Assembly (NCBI RefSeq): GCF_014268275.3
Contig: NZ_CP077084.1
Span: 5,824,501 to 5,888,500, forward strand
Length of the DNA stretch: 64,000 nucleotides
Source of the DNA: Pseudomonas tritici
GTDB taxonomy: Bacteria > Pseudomonadota > Gammaproteobacteria > Pseudomonadales > Pseudomonadaceae
Direction of reading: 5' to 3'
Part shown: piece after piece, positions 1 through 9,238 of the stretch
Layout of the letters: each line of letters opens with the position of its first letter
Numbering within the stretch: position 1 is the stretch's first letter
Made by a program: the position numbers and the translations under genes
The notes under the pieces: generated by a model
What the model was told of the DNA's origin: nothing
What the model saw: only the letters and a program-made list of their open reading frames with translations
Database searches by the model: none

Positions 1-33
1 ACCTATCGTATCTAAGCGTATAAAATCCAGGCC

Positions 34-72
34 AAAAAAAGGGCGCCGTCACAGCGCCCTTTCTTTTTGCCT
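34..72. terminator. Bidirectional intrinsic terminator
   Basis: A 9-bp stem (AAAGGGCGC at 38-46, GCGCCCTTT at 54-62) closes a short loop. It has an A-run on its left and a T-rich tract (to about 69) on its right, so it can end transcription on either strand. It lies just beyond the stop of the minus-strand OsmC gene and probably also ends a plus-strand gene outside the window (speD in the P. aeruginosa order, from memory). Confidence 0.75.
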
Positions 73-85
73 GCCGATTGAGCGA

Positions 86-508
86 TCAGCCCAATTCGAT
101 GATTTCGTAATCATGGGTGATGGCCACACCGGCCGCGCCGAGCATGATCGACGCCGAGCAGTACTTCTCAGCCGACAGCTCGATAGCACGCTTGACCTGG
201 GCTTCCTTCAACGCCCGGCCCTTCACCACGAAATGCATATGGATCTTGGTGAATACCTTGGGATCTTCGGTGGCGCGCTCGGCTTCCAGGAAGGCTTCGC
301 AGCTTTCCACGGCCTGGCGAGACTTTTTCAGAATGCTGACCACGTCGAAATTGCTGCAACCGCCTACACCGAGCAGGAGCATTTCCATCGGGCGTACGCC
401 CAGGTTACGGCCACCGGCTTCCGGCGGGCCGTCCATGACCACCACGTGGCCACTGCCCGACTCACCGAGGAACATGGCTTCGCCCGCCCATTGGATGCGT
501 GCCTTCAT
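86..508 (-). CDS. OsmC/YhfA-family redox protein
   Basis: A 140-aa protein of the OsmC/Ohr superfamily, cytoplasmic proteins that use a cysteine pair against peroxides; the physiological substrate of this YhfA-like branch is unknown. Visible signs are the two family cysteines, one in a GGCSNFD motif and one in EKYCSAS, and the typical length. I start at the ATG at 508 (MKARIQW) rather than at an upstream alternative codon at 580, because homologues begin here and a GGAG lies just upstream. It is divergent from vfr. The same pairing (yhfA beside crp) exists in E. coli, so the arrangement is ancient. Function is inferred from the family only. Confidence 0.85.
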   Translation of the reverse strand: MKARIQWAGEAMFLGESGSGHVVVMDGPPEAGGRNLGVRPMEMLLLGVGGCSNFDVVSILKKSRQAVESCEAFLEAERATEDPKVFTKIHMHFVVKGRALKEAQVKRAIELSAEKYCSASIMLGAAGVAITHDYEIIELG

Positions 509-754
509 CGCCCAGACTCCACTGCTAAAAAAGGGTCGCCAGCTTAGCACAGGGCCCGCACGCGTCAGCGTTTCACGCAAAAGCGATCAATAGCAGGGTT
601 TGCGCTGAAAATGAGCTAATCGAGACAGGATGTGTCTGTTAAGCTGGCGCCAAATGAGTGGCGCATCGCCACCATTTATACAACGTGTATCAATGCCGAT
701 ACCGACGAATACAACAACTCCAACTACCTCGCGCAGTTTTTTCGGGATACAACC

Positions 755-1399
755 ATGGTTGCCCTTACTCCCATATCCAAGATCAAGAATCTCGACAAAC
801 TGTTGATGCACTGCCAGCGCCGTCGCCATCCGGCCAAGCACAACATCATCTGCGCCGGCGAACGTTCAGAAACACTGTTCTTCATTATCAAAGGCTCGGT
901 CACCATTCTGATCGAGGATGAAGACGGCCGCGAAATGATCATCGCCTACCTGAACACCGGAGATTTTTTTGGGGAGCTGGGGCTGTTCGAACAAGCCGGC
1001 AAGGAACAGAAACGCAGCGCCTGGGTGCGTGCCAAGATCGAGTGCGAAGTGGCTGAGATCAGCTACGCCAAATTCCGCGAACTGGCCCAGCAGGATCCCG
1101 ACATCCTCTACGCCCTCAGCGGGCAGATTGCCCAGCGCCTGCGTGACACCACGCGCAAGGTCGGCGACCTGGCATTCTTTGATGTCACCGGCCGAGTAGC
1201 GCGCTGCCTGCTGGAGTTGTGCAAACAGCCCGACGCCATGACTCACCCCGACGGCATGCAGATCAAGGTCACACGCCAGGAAATCGGGCGCATTGTCGGC
1301 TGTTCACGGGAGATGGTCGGTCGCGTGCTCAAGGACTTGGAAGAGCGCAGTCTGGTGCACGTCAAAGGCAAGACGATGGTGGTGTTCGGCACCCGTTAA
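755..1399 (+). CDS. vfr: cAMP-binding global regulator Vfr (CRP homologue)
   Basis: A 214-aa CRP/FNR-family regulator, the exact length of P. aeruginosa Vfr. It binds cAMP through an N-terminal beta-roll (FFGELGLFE and the following RSAWVRAK segment supply the ligand pocket) and DNA through a C-terminal helix-turn-helix ([20 protein letters not shown]). In P. aeruginosa Vfr controls virulence, type IV pili and quorum sensing; in non-pathogenic pseudomonads its targets are less clear. I chose the ATG at 755 (MVALTPIS) over a GTG at 632, because the intervening 41 codons look non-coding. The 246-bp upstream region holds no promoter I can call confidently. The stop overlaps the stop of the convergent lipoate ligase-like gene by 4 bp. 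Confidence 0.95.
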   Translation: MVALTPISKIKNLDKLLMHCQRRRHPAKHNIICAGERSETLFFIIKGSVTILIEDEDGREMIIAYLNTGDFFGELGLFEQAGKEQKRSAWVRAKIECEVAEISYAKFRELAQQDPDILYALSGQIAQRLRDTTRKVGDLAFFDVTGRVARCLLELCKQPDAMTHPDGMQIKVTRQEIGRIVGCSREMVGRVLKDLEERSLVHVKGKTMVVFGTR

Positions 1400-2091
1400 C
1401 CCGGCAGGACGCTGGCCAGCATTTGACGATACAAGGTATCCAGCCGGCTGATCGCATCCGGTGCTGGGAAGGCTTCGTGCAGAGCGATATGGCTGTCGGC
1501 GCGAACCCGCTGCTCGAGACCGCAGGCTTCGTTGAAGCGGTTGACCGCCGCGATCAACGCATCCCGGTCGTTATCCAGCAACAAGGCACCGTGCACCAAC
1601 CCCACCGGGCGGCCACCGCTTTGGCGCCAGCGCTGCGCGGTGCCGACCATTTTGCGGCCGTTAAGGTTGACGTTGTAGCGACCGTCGCAAAATGCCCCGT
1701 CGATTTCGCCGACAGAGGCGTCGCCACCCAGCTCGATCAGCAAGTCGCAGATCGGCTGGCATAAACGCAAGTAGCCGGTTTCGATGCGGTTCTGATCGCC
1801 CTCGCTGCGCGGTGGCGCGTAGACCAGGGCGATATTGACCGTGGCACTTGATTGCGGCACCGGCTCACCACCGGTCTCGCGTAGCAATACAGGCCAACCG
1901 GCGGCGGCCGAAACCTGGCTGGCGGTTTCGAACGCCGGCAGCCGACTTAAACGACGTGGCATCACCAAGGCTTGATCGCTGGGTTGCCAGAACAGCAGGC
2001 CGAATTCCTGCTCACCAGCGCAAACGGCTGCCAGCAAGGCTTGCTCGGCGGCCAGCCCAGCTTCAACAGTCATCGACACCGGCTTAGCCAT
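1396..2091 (-). CDS. Lipoate-protein ligase family protein (LplA/LipB fold)
   Basis: A 231-aa protein of the biotin/lipoate ligase family, which attaches lipoyl groups to carrier domains. [12 protein letters not shown] motif holds the conserved lysine expected to contact the lipoyl group, and an RETGGEPV segment matches the glycine-rich nucleotide region (RRxSGGG in true LplA), so the motif is divergent. It is shorter than E. coli LplA (about 338 aa) and lacks the C-terminal accessory domain. The ATG at 2091 has an AGGTG upstream and is preferred over the TTG at 2094. It sits between trpC and vfr and converges on vfr with overlapping stops. Whether it ligates, transfers or only binds lipoate cannot be told from sequence. 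Confidence 0.75.
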   Translation of the reverse strand: MAKPVSMTVEAGLAAEQALLAAVCAGEQEFGLLFWQPSDQALVMPRRLSRLPAFETASQVSAAAGWPVLLRETGGEPVPQSSATVNIALVYAPPRSEGDQNRIETGYLRLCQPICDLLIELGGDASVGEIDGAFCDGRYNVNLNGRKMVGTAQRWRQSGGRPVGLVHGALLLDNDRDALIAAVNRFNEACGLEQRVRADSHIALHEAFPAPDAISRLDTLYRQMLASVLPG

Positions 2092-2128
2092 CAAACACCT
2101 ATATCCCTAGGTAAACACAAAACCAGAT

Positions 2129-2232
2129 GTGGGAGCCGGGCTTGCCCGCGATGCAGGCACCTCGGTCCTTCAGTTACTCCGAGGTGATGCTATCGCAGGC
2201 AAGCCAGCTCCCACACAAGCCCGCTCCCACAT
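2129..2232. repeat. REP palindrome, GTGGGAG family, with an extra half-copy
   Basis: Two inverted copies of a Pseudomonas REP core (GTGGGAGCCGGGCTTGC at left, GCAAGCCAGCTCCCAC at right) flank a variable centre that itself contains the inverted pair CACCTCGG/CCGAGGTG. A third, right-oriented partial copy (AAGCCCGCTCCCACA) follows directly. It lies downstream of trpC and upstream of the lipoate ligase-like gene. Confidence 0.85.
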
Positions 2233-2266
2233 TTAGACCGCACTTCAAATCCTGACCGTGTTCACG

Positions 2267-3103
2267 TCAGTCTAATGTCGAACCACTGACCGCCACACCA
2301 CGCTCCGGGAAGAACAGACGCTGCAACTCCGCCCCAGGGTTCTCGGCACGCATGAAGGTCTCACCCACCAGGAACGAATACACACCACTGATCTCCATCA
2401 ACTCCACATCAGCACGGTTGGCGATGCCACTCTCGGTGATCACCAATCGGTCGCGCGGAATTCGCGGCAGCAGGTCCAGTGTGTTTTCCAGGCTGACTTC
2501 GAAGGTGTGCAGGTTACGGTTGTTGACGCCCACCAGCGGTGTGTCGAGGGTTTTAAGTGCGCGTTCCAGCTCATCGCCGTCGTGCACTTCCACCAACACA
2601 TCCAGGCCGACGCTTTTGGCCACGGCCGCCAGTTCGGCCATCTTCACGTCATCCAGGGCGGAAACGATCAGCAACACGCAGTCAGCGCCCAACGCACGGG
2701 CTTCGACGATCTGGTACGGGTCGACCATGAAGTCCTTGCGGATCACCGGCAACTTGCACGCGGCGCGGGCTTGCTGCAGGAACAGGTCGGAACCCTGGAA
2801 GTAGTCGATATCGGTCAGTACTGACAGGCAGGTGGCCCCGCCCTTCTCATAGCTCTTGGCAATGTCTTCAGGAATGAAGATCTCGCGAATCACGCCCTTG
2901 CTGGGCGAAGCCTTTTTGATTTCAGCAATGACGGCGGGCTGCTTTTCCCTGGCCTGCTTGATAAGCGCATTGGCGAAGCCACGCGGCGCATCAGCGATCT
3001 TTGCCTGAGCTTCCAGTTCGGCGAGGCTCACTCGGGCGCGGCGCTCGGCGACTTCTTCAGCCTTGCGCGCCAGGATCTTTTCCAGAACGGTTGGCACACT
3101 CAT
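2267..3103 (-). CDS. trpC: Indole-3-glycerol-phosphate synthase
   Basis: A 278-aa TIM-barrel enzyme that converts 1-(2-carboxyphenylamino)-1-deoxyribulose 5-phosphate to indole-3-glycerol phosphate, the fourth step of tryptophan synthesis. Diagnostic segments are the N-terminal [13 protein letters not shown] helix, [11 protein letters not shown] with the catalytic lysine, [19 protein letters not shown] and the phosphate-binding SGI. It is the monofunctional form, without a fused trpF, as usual in Pseudomonas. Its ATG overlaps the trpD stop (ATGA), so it is translationally coupled and is the last gene of trpE-G-D-C. Confidence 0.97.
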   Translation of the reverse strand: MSVPTVLEKILARKAEEVAERRARVSLAELEAQAKIADAPRGFANALIKQAREKQPAVIAEIKKASPSKGVIREIFIPEDIAKSYEKGGATCLSVLTDIDYFQGSDLFLQQARAACKLPVIRKDFMVDPYQIVEARALGADCVLLIVSALDDVKMAELAAVAKSVGLDVLVEVHDGDELERALKTLDTPLVGVNNRNLHTFEVSLENTLDLLPRIPRDRLVITESGIANRADVELMEISGVYSFLVGETFMRAENPGAELQRLFFPERGVAVSGSTLD

Positions 3104-4149
3104 CCTTCATTCTCCATCTTGAATACCGCGGTGAATGCTCCCAGCTCTTCCAGCTTCTCGCGAGCCAGGCCGGTGTGCAGCGCATCGTGGGCCAAGGCGA
3201 CCCCTTCCTTAAGACTATAGGCATGGTCGGCTGCATAAAGTGCCGCGCCAGCATTCAAAACAATCATCTCAGCGGCTTTTTGACCATTCTCGGTCTTGCG
3301 ACGCCCCAAGGCATCGCGGATCAGCTCGAGGGACGCCGCCGGGCTTTCCACTGCCAGGCCGTGCAGGCTCTGGCTCTTCATGCCCAAATCTTCCGGCTCG
3401 ACCCAGTACTCTGTGACTTGGTCATCTTTGAGCTCCGCCACGAAGGTCGGTGCCGCCAGGCTGAATTCGTCCAGGCCATCCTTGGAATGCACCACCAGCA
3501 CATGCTTGCTGCCCATGCGCTGCAACACTTCCGCCAACGGCCGGCACAGCGCCTGGCTGAATACGCCCACCACCTGGTGCTTCACACCGGCCGGATTCGT
3601 AAGCGGGCCGAGCATGTTGAACAGGGTGCGCAGGCCGAGGTCCTTGCGCGGGCCAGCAGCGTGTTTCATTGCGCCATGGTGGGATTGGGCAAACATGAAG
3701 CCGATGCCGACGTTATCGATGCAGCGCGCCACTTGGACCGGCGTCAGGTTCAGGTAGATGCCGGCAGCTTCCAGCAAGTCGGCACTGCCGCTCTTGCCAG
3801 ACACTGCACGGTTGCCGTGCTTGGCCACGGTGCATCCGGCCGCCGCGACCACAAACGATGCGGCCGTCGACACGTTGAAGATGTTGGCACCATCACCGCC
3901 GGTGCCGACCACGTCGACCACGCCGTCGAGGGTCTTGAGCTCAACCTTGTCCGCCAGCTCGCGCATCACCGACACGGCGCCGACGATCTCGTCGATGCTC
4001 TCGCTCTTCATACGCATTGCCATCATGAAGGCGCCGATCTGCGCATCGGTGCATTGACCGGTCATGATCTCGCGCATCACATCGCTCATTTCAGCGGTGC
4101 TCAGGTCCAGATGGCCGACGATACGGCTCAGGGCAGTCTTGATATCCAT
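3100..4149 (-). CDS. trpD: Anthranilate phosphoribosyltransferase
   Basis: A 349-aa glycosyltransferase family 3 enzyme that joins anthranilate to PRPP in tryptophan synthesis. The PRPP-binding glycine-rich loop [14 protein letters not shown] is present, followed by [19 protein letters not shown] and the [19 protein letters not shown] block typical of the family. It is stand-alone and not fused to trpG as in E. coli. Spacing to trpG is 9 bp upstream, and it overlaps trpC by 4 bp downstream. Confidence 0.97.
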   Translation of the reverse strand: MDIKTALSRIVGHLDLSTAEMSDVMREIMTGQCTDAQIGAFMMAMRMKSESIDEIVGAVSVMRELADKVELKTLDGVVDVVGTGGDGANIFNVSTAASFVVAAAGCTVAKHGNRAVSGKSGSADLLEAAGIYLNLTPVQVARCIDNVGIGFMFAQSHHGAMKHAAGPRKDLGLRTLFNMLGPLTNPAGVKHQVVGVFSQALCRPLAEVLQRMGSKHVLVVHSKDGLDEFSLAAPTFVAELKDDQVTEYWVEPEDLGMKSQSLHGLAVESPAASLELIRDALGRRKTENGQKAAEMIVLNAGAALYAADHAYSLKEGVALAHDALHTGLAREKLEELGAFTAVFKMENEG

Positions 4150-4158
4150 GGAAAGTCC

Positions 4159-4752
4159 TTAGCGCGTGCCGCCGCTCTGCTTGAGAAAATTAGCGAACAG
4201 CTCGTAGCCCTGCTCGGTCAGGATCGACTCGGGGTGAAATTGCACCCCTTCGATATTCAGTGTCTTGTGGCGCAGGCCCATGATCTCGTCGACCGAGCCG
4301 TCTTCCAGCTGGGTCCAGGCGGTCAGTTCCAGGCACTCCGGCAGGGTTTCACGCTTGACCACCAACGAGTGGTAGCGGGTTACCGTCACCGGCAGGTTCA
4401 GCCCGTGAAACACACCCACGTCATTATGGAACACCGGGCTGGTCTTGCCGTGCATCACCTGGCGCGCGCGCACCACGTCACCGCCAAACGCCTGGCCGAT
4501 GGACTGGTGGCCCAGGCACACGCCCAGGATCGGCAGCTTGCCGGCGAAATACTTGATCGCTTCGAGGGAAATACCCGCTTCGGTCGGCGTGCAGGGGCCT
4601 GGCGACACCACGATGCGCTCCGGATTCAGCGCAGCGATTTCAGCCACGGTCAGTTCGTCGTTGCGCACTACCTTGACCTCGGCACCGAGCTCACCCAGGT
4701 ACTGCACAACGTTGTAGGTAAAGGAGTCGTAGTTATCAATCATCAGTAACAT
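4159..4752 (-). CDS. trpG: Anthranilate synthase component II (glutamine amidotransferase)
   Basis: A 197-aa class I glutamine amidotransferase that supplies ammonia to TrpE. The oxyanion strand [11 protein letters not shown], the nucleophile Cys79 in [15 protein letters not shown] and the C-terminal His/Glu pair in VQFHPES are all visible. In pseudomonads TrpG is often shared with 4-amino-4-deoxychorismate synthase. It starts 9 bp after the trpE stop, so the two subunits are cotranscribed here. In P. aeruginosa a pyocin cluster separates them. Confidence 0.96.
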   Translation of the reverse strand: MLLMIDNYDSFTYNVVQYLGELGAEVKVVRNDELTVAEIAALNPERIVVSPGPCTPTEAGISLEAIKYFAGKLPILGVCLGHQSIGQAFGGDVVRARQVMHGKTSPVFHNDVGVFHGLNLPVTVTRYHSLVVKRETLPECLELTAWTQLEDGSVDEIMGLRHKTLNIEGVQFHPESILTEQGYELFANFLKQSGGTR

Positions 4753-4761
4753 GGGGAAACC

Positions 4762-6243
4762 TCAAGAATTGGGGGTCTGTTCAGCCAGCGCAACGGCGCG
4801 GAACATCGCGCGGCGCTTGTTCAGGGTTTCTTCCCATTCGAGGGCCGGCACCGAGTCGGCGACAATCCCGCCACCGGCCTGCACGTGCAGCTCCCCGTCC
4901 TTGATCACGGCCGTGCGGATTGCAATGGCCGTGTCCATGTTGCCGTTCCAGGCGAAATACCCCACGGCGCCGCCGTAGACACCGCGCTTGACCGGCTCCA
5001 ACTCGTCGATGATTTCCATCGCACGGATCTTCGGCGCGCCCGACAAGGTGCCCGCCGGCAGGATCGCGCGCAGTGCGTCCATCGCCGTCAAGCCGGCTTT
5101 CAGCTCGCCGGTGACGTTGGACACAATGTGCATCACGTTGGAATAACGCTCGATCACCATCTTCTCAGTGAGCTTGACCGAACCGATTTCCGAGACGCGC
5201 CCGGTGTCGTTACGGCCCAGGTCGATGAGCATCAGGTGCTCGGCAATTTCCTTGTCGTCGCTCAGCAGGTCTTCTTCCAGCGCCAAATCCGCCTCTTCAG
5301 TCGCGCCACGTGGGCGCGTCCCGGCGATCGGGCGCACGGTGATCAGGTTGTCTTCGACGCGCACCAGCACCTCCGGCGAACTGCCCACCACGTGGAAGTC
5401 ACCAAAGTTGAAAAAGTACATGTACGGCGTCGGGTTAAAGCAGCGCAATGCGCGATACAGATCGATCGGCGCGGCCTTGAAGTCGATGGACATGCGTTGC
5501 GACGGCACCACCTGCATGCAGTCACCGGCGAGGATGTATTCCTTGATGGTATCGACGGCGCGCTCGTAGTCATCCTGGGTAAAGCTGGAGCGGAAAACCG
5601 GGTCGGCTGCCGGTGGACGACTGAGGTCCAGGCCGCGACGCGGGGTGATCGGCTGGCGCAGTTTTTCCAGCAGCGCTTCGAGGCTGGCCAGGCCGCTCTC
5701 GAAAGCGTCGGCCTGGGCCGGGTCGGCGAGCACAATCGCGTGCATTTTGCCGGCGAGGTTGTCGAACACCACCACCGCGTCGGAGACCATTAGCAGAATG
5801 TCCGGGACACCCAATGGATCCGGGTTCGGGCACTTGCCCAGGCGTTTTTCCACGTAACGCACACAGTCGTAACCGAAGTAACCCACCAGGCCACCGTTGA
5901 AACGCGGCAGACCCGGGATGGTCGGCACGTTGTAACGCGCTTTGAACGCCTCGACGAACGCCAGCGGGTCTTCTACATCGTGGCTTTCGATCTCGACGCC
6001 ATCATGGGTAATGCTCACATGATGGTCGTGCACACGCAGCACGGTGCGGCACGGCAGGCCGATGATCGAGTAACGGCCCCACTTCTCGCCGCCCTGTACG
6101 GACTCGAGCAAGTAGGAATTGGGCTCGTCGGCCAGTTTCAGGTAGATCGACAGCGGCGTGTCGAAGTCGGCCAGCGTTTCGCAGGCCAGGGGAATGCGGT
6201 TGTAGCCGGCAGCGGCCAAACGCAGGAATTCTTCGCGGGTCAT
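4762..6243 (-). CDS. trpE: Anthranilate synthase component I
   Basis: A 493-aa chorismate-using enzyme that makes anthranilate with TrpG. The N-terminal LLES motif, which contributes to tryptophan feedback binding in this family, is present ([12 protein letters not shown]). So are the C-terminal chorismate-binding blocks ([59 protein letters not shown]). The ATG at 6243 has a modest GAGG 8 bases upstream. The 70-bp gap to gph and the Trp-rich tail of gph carry an attenuator-like arrangement (see findings), in line with reports that trpE is controlled by attenuation in P. putida. Confidence 0.97.
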   Translation of the reverse strand: MTREEFLRLAAAGYNRIPLACETLADFDTPLSIYLKLADEPNSYLLESVQGGEKWGRYSIIGLPCRTVLRVHDHHVSITHDGVEIESHDVEDPLAFVEAFKARYNVPTIPGLPRFNGGLVGYFGYDCVRYVEKRLGKCPNPDPLGVPDILLMVSDAVVVFDNLAGKMHAIVLADPAQADAFESGLASLEALLEKLRQPITPRRGLDLSRPPAADPVFRSSFTQDDYERAVDTIKEYILAGDCMQVVPSQRMSIDFKAAPIDLYRALRCFNPTPYMYFFNFGDFHVVGSSPEVLVRVEDNLITVRPIAGTRPRGATEEADLALEEDLLSDDKEIAEHLMLIDLGRNDTGRVSEIGSVKLTEKMVIERYSNVMHIVSNVTGELKAGLTAMDALRAILPAGTLSGAPKIRAMEIIDELEPVKRGVYGGAVGYFAWNGNMDTAIAIRTAVIKDGELHVQAGGGIVADSVPALEWEETLNKRRAMFRAVALAEQTPNS

Positions 6244-6289
6244 GATGTGCCTCGTGGCTTGAGGGTCTAACAGTCAGGTATGCAAACGT

Positions 6290-6304
6290 GCCGCATAGCG
6301 CGGC
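6290..6304 (-). promoter_or_regulatory. Candidate attenuator hairpin between gph and trpE
   Basis: On the minus strand a GCCGC-loop-GCGGC hairpin begins 9 bases after the gph stop. Only a short T-run follows (ACGTTTGC). Its left arm can instead pair with GCGCGCC at 6317-6323, inside the last codons of gph, with one bulged base. This gives two mutually exclusive folds as in trp attenuators. The poor U-tract makes this uncertain. Confidence 0.4.
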
Positions 6305-6313
6305 CAGGATCAG

Positions 6314-7132
6314 TCAGGCGCGCCAACGCCAGCGGGCCAGGGCCTTGATGACTTTCATCCAGAGTTTGCGAGTGACCACCACGATGGAATTTCCAGAAGG
6401 GGACGGATCGGTATCGGGCAACGTTATCTCAGCGCCCGCTCCCAAGCAACCGGGGATTAACAGGCGCAGGTCATCAATTACCAATGAAGGCGACTCTTCG
6501 GCAATCGGCCGGCCATGGTTGTAGCCGTAACTGAGGGCCACACACTGCACGCCCGCGGCCTTTGCCGCCAGCACATCACTGCGCGAATCACCCACAAACA
6601 GCGACTGCGAGGCCGGGATATTGGCCATTTTCATCACGAAAAAGAGCGCCGCCGGGTCGGGTTTTTTCTGCGGCAAGGTATCGCCACCGATGATCCAGCG
6701 GAAATACCGGCCGATTTTCATCTGGTCCAACAGCGGCGCGACGAAGCGTTCCGGCTTGTTGGTGATGAGGGCCATTTCCACGCCCTGCTTGCTCAGCCAC
6801 TTGAGGGTGTCACGCACGCCGGGGTAAACCACGGTCAGTTCGTGGCCGTCTTCATAGGCGGCGTTGAACAGTTCCAGGGCGTGTTCGGCCTCCACCTCAT
6901 CCACCCCTTGGGCATCAATGTTGTCGGCCAACGCCCGGCGCACCAGCATCTGCGCGCCGTTGCCCACCCACTCGCGCACCGACTCGATCCCGGCGGGCTT
7001 GCGTCCCAGCTTGAGCAGCATCTCGTCCACCGCCGCCGCCAGGTCGGGCACCGAGTCGATCAAGGTACCGTCCAGATCGAACATCACCAGCCGTGGCAAT
7101 TTGCCGGGGAACAGTTGCTCAAAGCCACTCAC
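6314..7132 (-). CDS. gph: Phosphoglycolate phosphatase
   Basis: A 272-aa HAD-superfamily hydrolase that dephosphorylates 2-phosphoglycolate. HAD motif I ([15 protein letters not shown]), motif II around [10 protein letters not shown] and motif III-IV ([26 protein letters not shown]) are intact. It starts with GTG at 7132, overlapping the rpe stop (GTGA). The core fold ends near residue 230. A tail of about 40 residues follows that ends in a basic stretch with three tryptophans (KLWMKVIK... and RWRWRA). This tail sits directly ahead of trpE and may double as a translated sensor of Trp-tRNA. Confidence 0.93.
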   Translation of the reverse strand: MSGFEQLFPGKLPRLVMFDLDGTLIDSVPDLAAAVDEMLLKLGRKPAGIESVREWVGNGAQMLVRRALADNIDAQGVDEVEAEHALELFNAAYEDGHELTVVYPGVRDTLKWLSKQGVEMALITNKPERFVAPLLDQMKIGRYFRWIIGGDTLPQKKPDPAALFFVMKMANIPASQSLFVGDSRSDVLAAKAAGVQCVALSYGYNHGRPIAEESPSLVIDDLRLLIPGCLGAGAEITLPDTDPSPSGNSIVVVTRKLWMKVIKALARWRWRA

Positions 7133-7803
7133 GGACGTGCCAGCGCCAATTCGGCGCGCATCTTGGCGATGACTTCCTGGTAGTCCGGCGCGTTGAAGAT
7201 CGCCGAGCCGGCCACAAAGGTGTCGGCGCCAGCCGCTGCGATTTCGCGGATGTTATTGACGTTGACCCCGCCGTCGATTTCCAGGCGGATGTCACGGCCA
7301 GAAGCGTCGATCAACGCACGGGCTTCGCGCAGTTTGTCGAGGGTGCCGGGGATGAACTTCTGCCCGCCGAAGCCTGGGTTGACGCTCATCAGCAGGACCA
7401 TGTCGACCTTGTCCATCACGTATTTGAGCACGTCCAGCGGGGTGGCCGGGTTGAACACCAGGCCCGCCTTGCAGCCGCCTTCGCGGATCAGTTGCAAGGT
7501 ACGGTCGACGTGCAGCGAGGCTTCCGGGTGGAAAGTGATGTAGGTCGCGCCGGCTTCCACGAAGTCACCGATGATGCGGTCCACCGGGCTGACCATCAGG
7601 TGTGCATCAATGGGTGCAGTGATGCCGTACTTGCGCAGCGCGGCGCAGACCATCGGGCCGATGGTCAGGTTGGGCACGTAGTGGTTGTCCATGACATCGA
7701 AGTGTACGAAGTCGGCACCGGCGGCCAACACCTTGTCCACTTCCTCACCCAGGCGGGCGAAATCGGCGGAGAGAATCGATGGAGCAATGACGAAGGGCTG
7801 CAT
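7129..7803 (-). CDS. rpe: Ribulose-phosphate 3-epimerase
   Basis: A 224-aa TIM-barrel enzyme of the pentose phosphate pathway that interconverts ribulose 5-phosphate and xylulose 5-phosphate. Signature segments are [33 protein letters not shown] with metal ligands, [10 protein letters not shown] and EIDGGVN. The ATG at 7803 (MQPFVIAP) with AAGGTG upstream is preferred to an in-frame start at 7884, which would add 27 unrelated residues. It is first in the rpe-gph-trpE run and overlaps gph by 4 bp. Confidence 0.96.
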   Translation of the reverse strand: MQPFVIAPSILSADFARLGEEVDKVLAAGADFVHFDVMDNHYVPNLTIGPMVCAALRKYGITAPIDAHLMVSPVDRIIGDFVEAGATYITFHPEASLHVDRTLQLIREGGCKAGLVFNPATPLDVLKYVMDKVDMVLLMSVNPGFGGQKFIPGTLDKLREARALIDASGRDIRLEIDGGVNVNNIREIAAAGADTFVAGSAIFNAPDYQEVIAKMRAELALARP

Positions 7804-7887
7804 GACGCACCTTTTTTGAGCTAAATCACGATGGCGCGCATTGTATACCTCATGCTTTGCCGCGCGCACCGTGACCTGGCTCAATGG

Positions 7888-9036
7888 CTAGTACGCGGCC
7901 CGATAGATTTTCTCGATATCGGTTGCGCTGAGCTTGCGCGGGTTGTTGCGCATCAGCCGTTCAATCCCCGCCGCTTCAACAGCCATGGCCGGGATGGCGT
8001 CCTCAGGCACCCCGAAACTGTGGAGCCCCGCCGGGATCTCGACAGCGGCACACAGCCGCGTCATTGCCTCGACGGCTTGGTCGGCGGCATCGTTGACGCT
8101 CAACCCCGTGACATTCACGCCCATGGCCTGGGCAATGTCCTGCATGCGCTCCACGCAGGCCAACTTGTTCCAGTGCATGACATAGGGCAGCAACAGCGCG
8201 TTGCTCACGCCATGGGCGATATTGAAACGTCCACCCAGCGGGTACGCCAATGCATGCACCGCGCCGACCCCGGCATTCCCAAAGGCCATGCCCGCCATCA
8301 GGCTGGCGGTGGCCATGTCGTCGCGGGCCTGCAGGTTGGCCGGGTTGGCGTAGGCCTTGGGCAACGCGTTGGCAATCAGCTTGATGGCGCCAATGGCCAA
8401 TGCATCGGTAATCGGCGAGGCGTTCAGCGACAGGTAGGATTCAATGGCATGCACCAGCGCATCCACGCCGCTGGCGGCGGTGACACTGCGCGGGCAGGTC
8501 AGGGTCATTTGCGGGCTGATCAGCGCCACATCCGGCAGTAGATAATCGCTGACGATGCCCTTTTTCAGCTGCGCGACCTTGTCGGAGAGGATCGCCACAT
8601 TGGTGACTTCCGAGCCGGTGCCGGCTGTGGTGGGAATCGCGATCAGCGGCGGCCCCTTGCGCGGTACCTGGTCGACGCCGAACAAGTCCGCCAGGGCGCC
8701 GTGGTAGCCGGCATAGGCGGCCACGCTTTTGGCAATGTCGATGGCACTGCCGCCGCCCAGGCCGATCAAGCCGTCATGCCCGCCGTCGCGGTAGACGCGC
8801 ATGCAATCTTCGACAATGGCGATTTCCGGGTCCGGCAGCACGCGGTCGAAGATTTCATAGCTGCGTTCGCCCAGGTGTTCGAGTGCCAACGCCACGGTGC
8901 CGGACTTGACCAGTGCGGCGTCGGTGACGATCAGCGGGTTATCCACATCCAGGCGCGTGAGCTCAAAGGCCAGTTGTTCGATGGCGCCCGCGCCGGTCAG
9001 CAGTTTATGGGCGATCTTGAATGAGGAAGTACTCAT
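7888..9036 (-). CDS. Iron-containing alcohol dehydrogenase
   Basis: A 382-aa group III (iron-type) alcohol dehydrogenase, an NAD(P)-dependent oxidoreductase for alcohols and aldehydes; the substrate is unknown. Signs are the nucleotide-binding GLGGGSAIDIAK loop, TTAGTGSEVTNVAI, the metal-site region SGVDALVHAIESYLS and the family histidine cluster GNAGVGAVHALAYPLGGRFNIAHG. It lies between agtD and rpe. In the P. aeruginosa order that I remember those two are adjacent, so this gene looks like a lineage-specific addition. A REP palindrome lies upstream. No terminator separates it from rpe (84 bp gap). Confidence 0.85.
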   Translation of the reverse strand: MSTSSFKIAHKLLTGAGAIEQLAFELTRLDVDNPLIVTDAALVKSGTVALALEHLGERSYEIFDRVLPDPEIAIVEDCMRVYRDGGHDGLIGLGGGSAIDIAKSVAAYAGYHGALADLFGVDQVPRKGPPLIAIPTTAGTGSEVTNVAILSDKVAQLKKGIVSDYLLPDVALISPQMTLTCPRSVTAASGVDALVHAIESYLSLNASPITDALAIGAIKLIANALPKAYANPANLQARDDMATASLMAGMAFGNAGVGAVHALAYPLGGRFNIAHGVSNALLLPYVMHWNKLACVERMQDIAQAMGVNVTGLSVNDAADQAVEAMTRLCAAVEIPAGLHSFGVPEDAIPAMAVEAAGIERLMRNNPRKLSATDIEKIYRAAY

Positions 9037-9130
9037 GTGCGCGGCCTCTTATTCGGAAATGGGCTGGGACAAGAGTAGCTGATTGAGGCTGGTTGTCTTG
9101 CATTCAGCAACTGAATAGACACAGAACCAA

Positions 9131-9221
9131 TGTGGGAGCGGGCTTGCTCGCGAATGCGGTCTGTCGGTCACTAAATGTTTAGCTGACACACCGCGTTCGC
9201 GAGCAAGCCCGCTCCCACATT
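9131..9221. repeat. REP palindrome, GTGGGAG family
   Basis: Near-perfect inverted repeat: TGTGGGAGCGGGCTTGCTCG and its complement close a 91-bp element with an inner GCGAA/TTCGC pair. It sits between the agtD stop and the alcohol dehydrogenase start, where it may protect the 3' end of agt mRNA or act as a weak terminator. Confidence 0.88.
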
Positions 9222-9238
9222 TTGATTTCTGTGTGGCA

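Noticed and set aside
3001..4749. A 582-codon open frame on the plus strand opposite trpD and trpG
   Set aside because: It is antisense to two well-recognised enzymes, is rich in His/Gln/Arg as expected from reversed GC-rich codons, and has no ribosome site.
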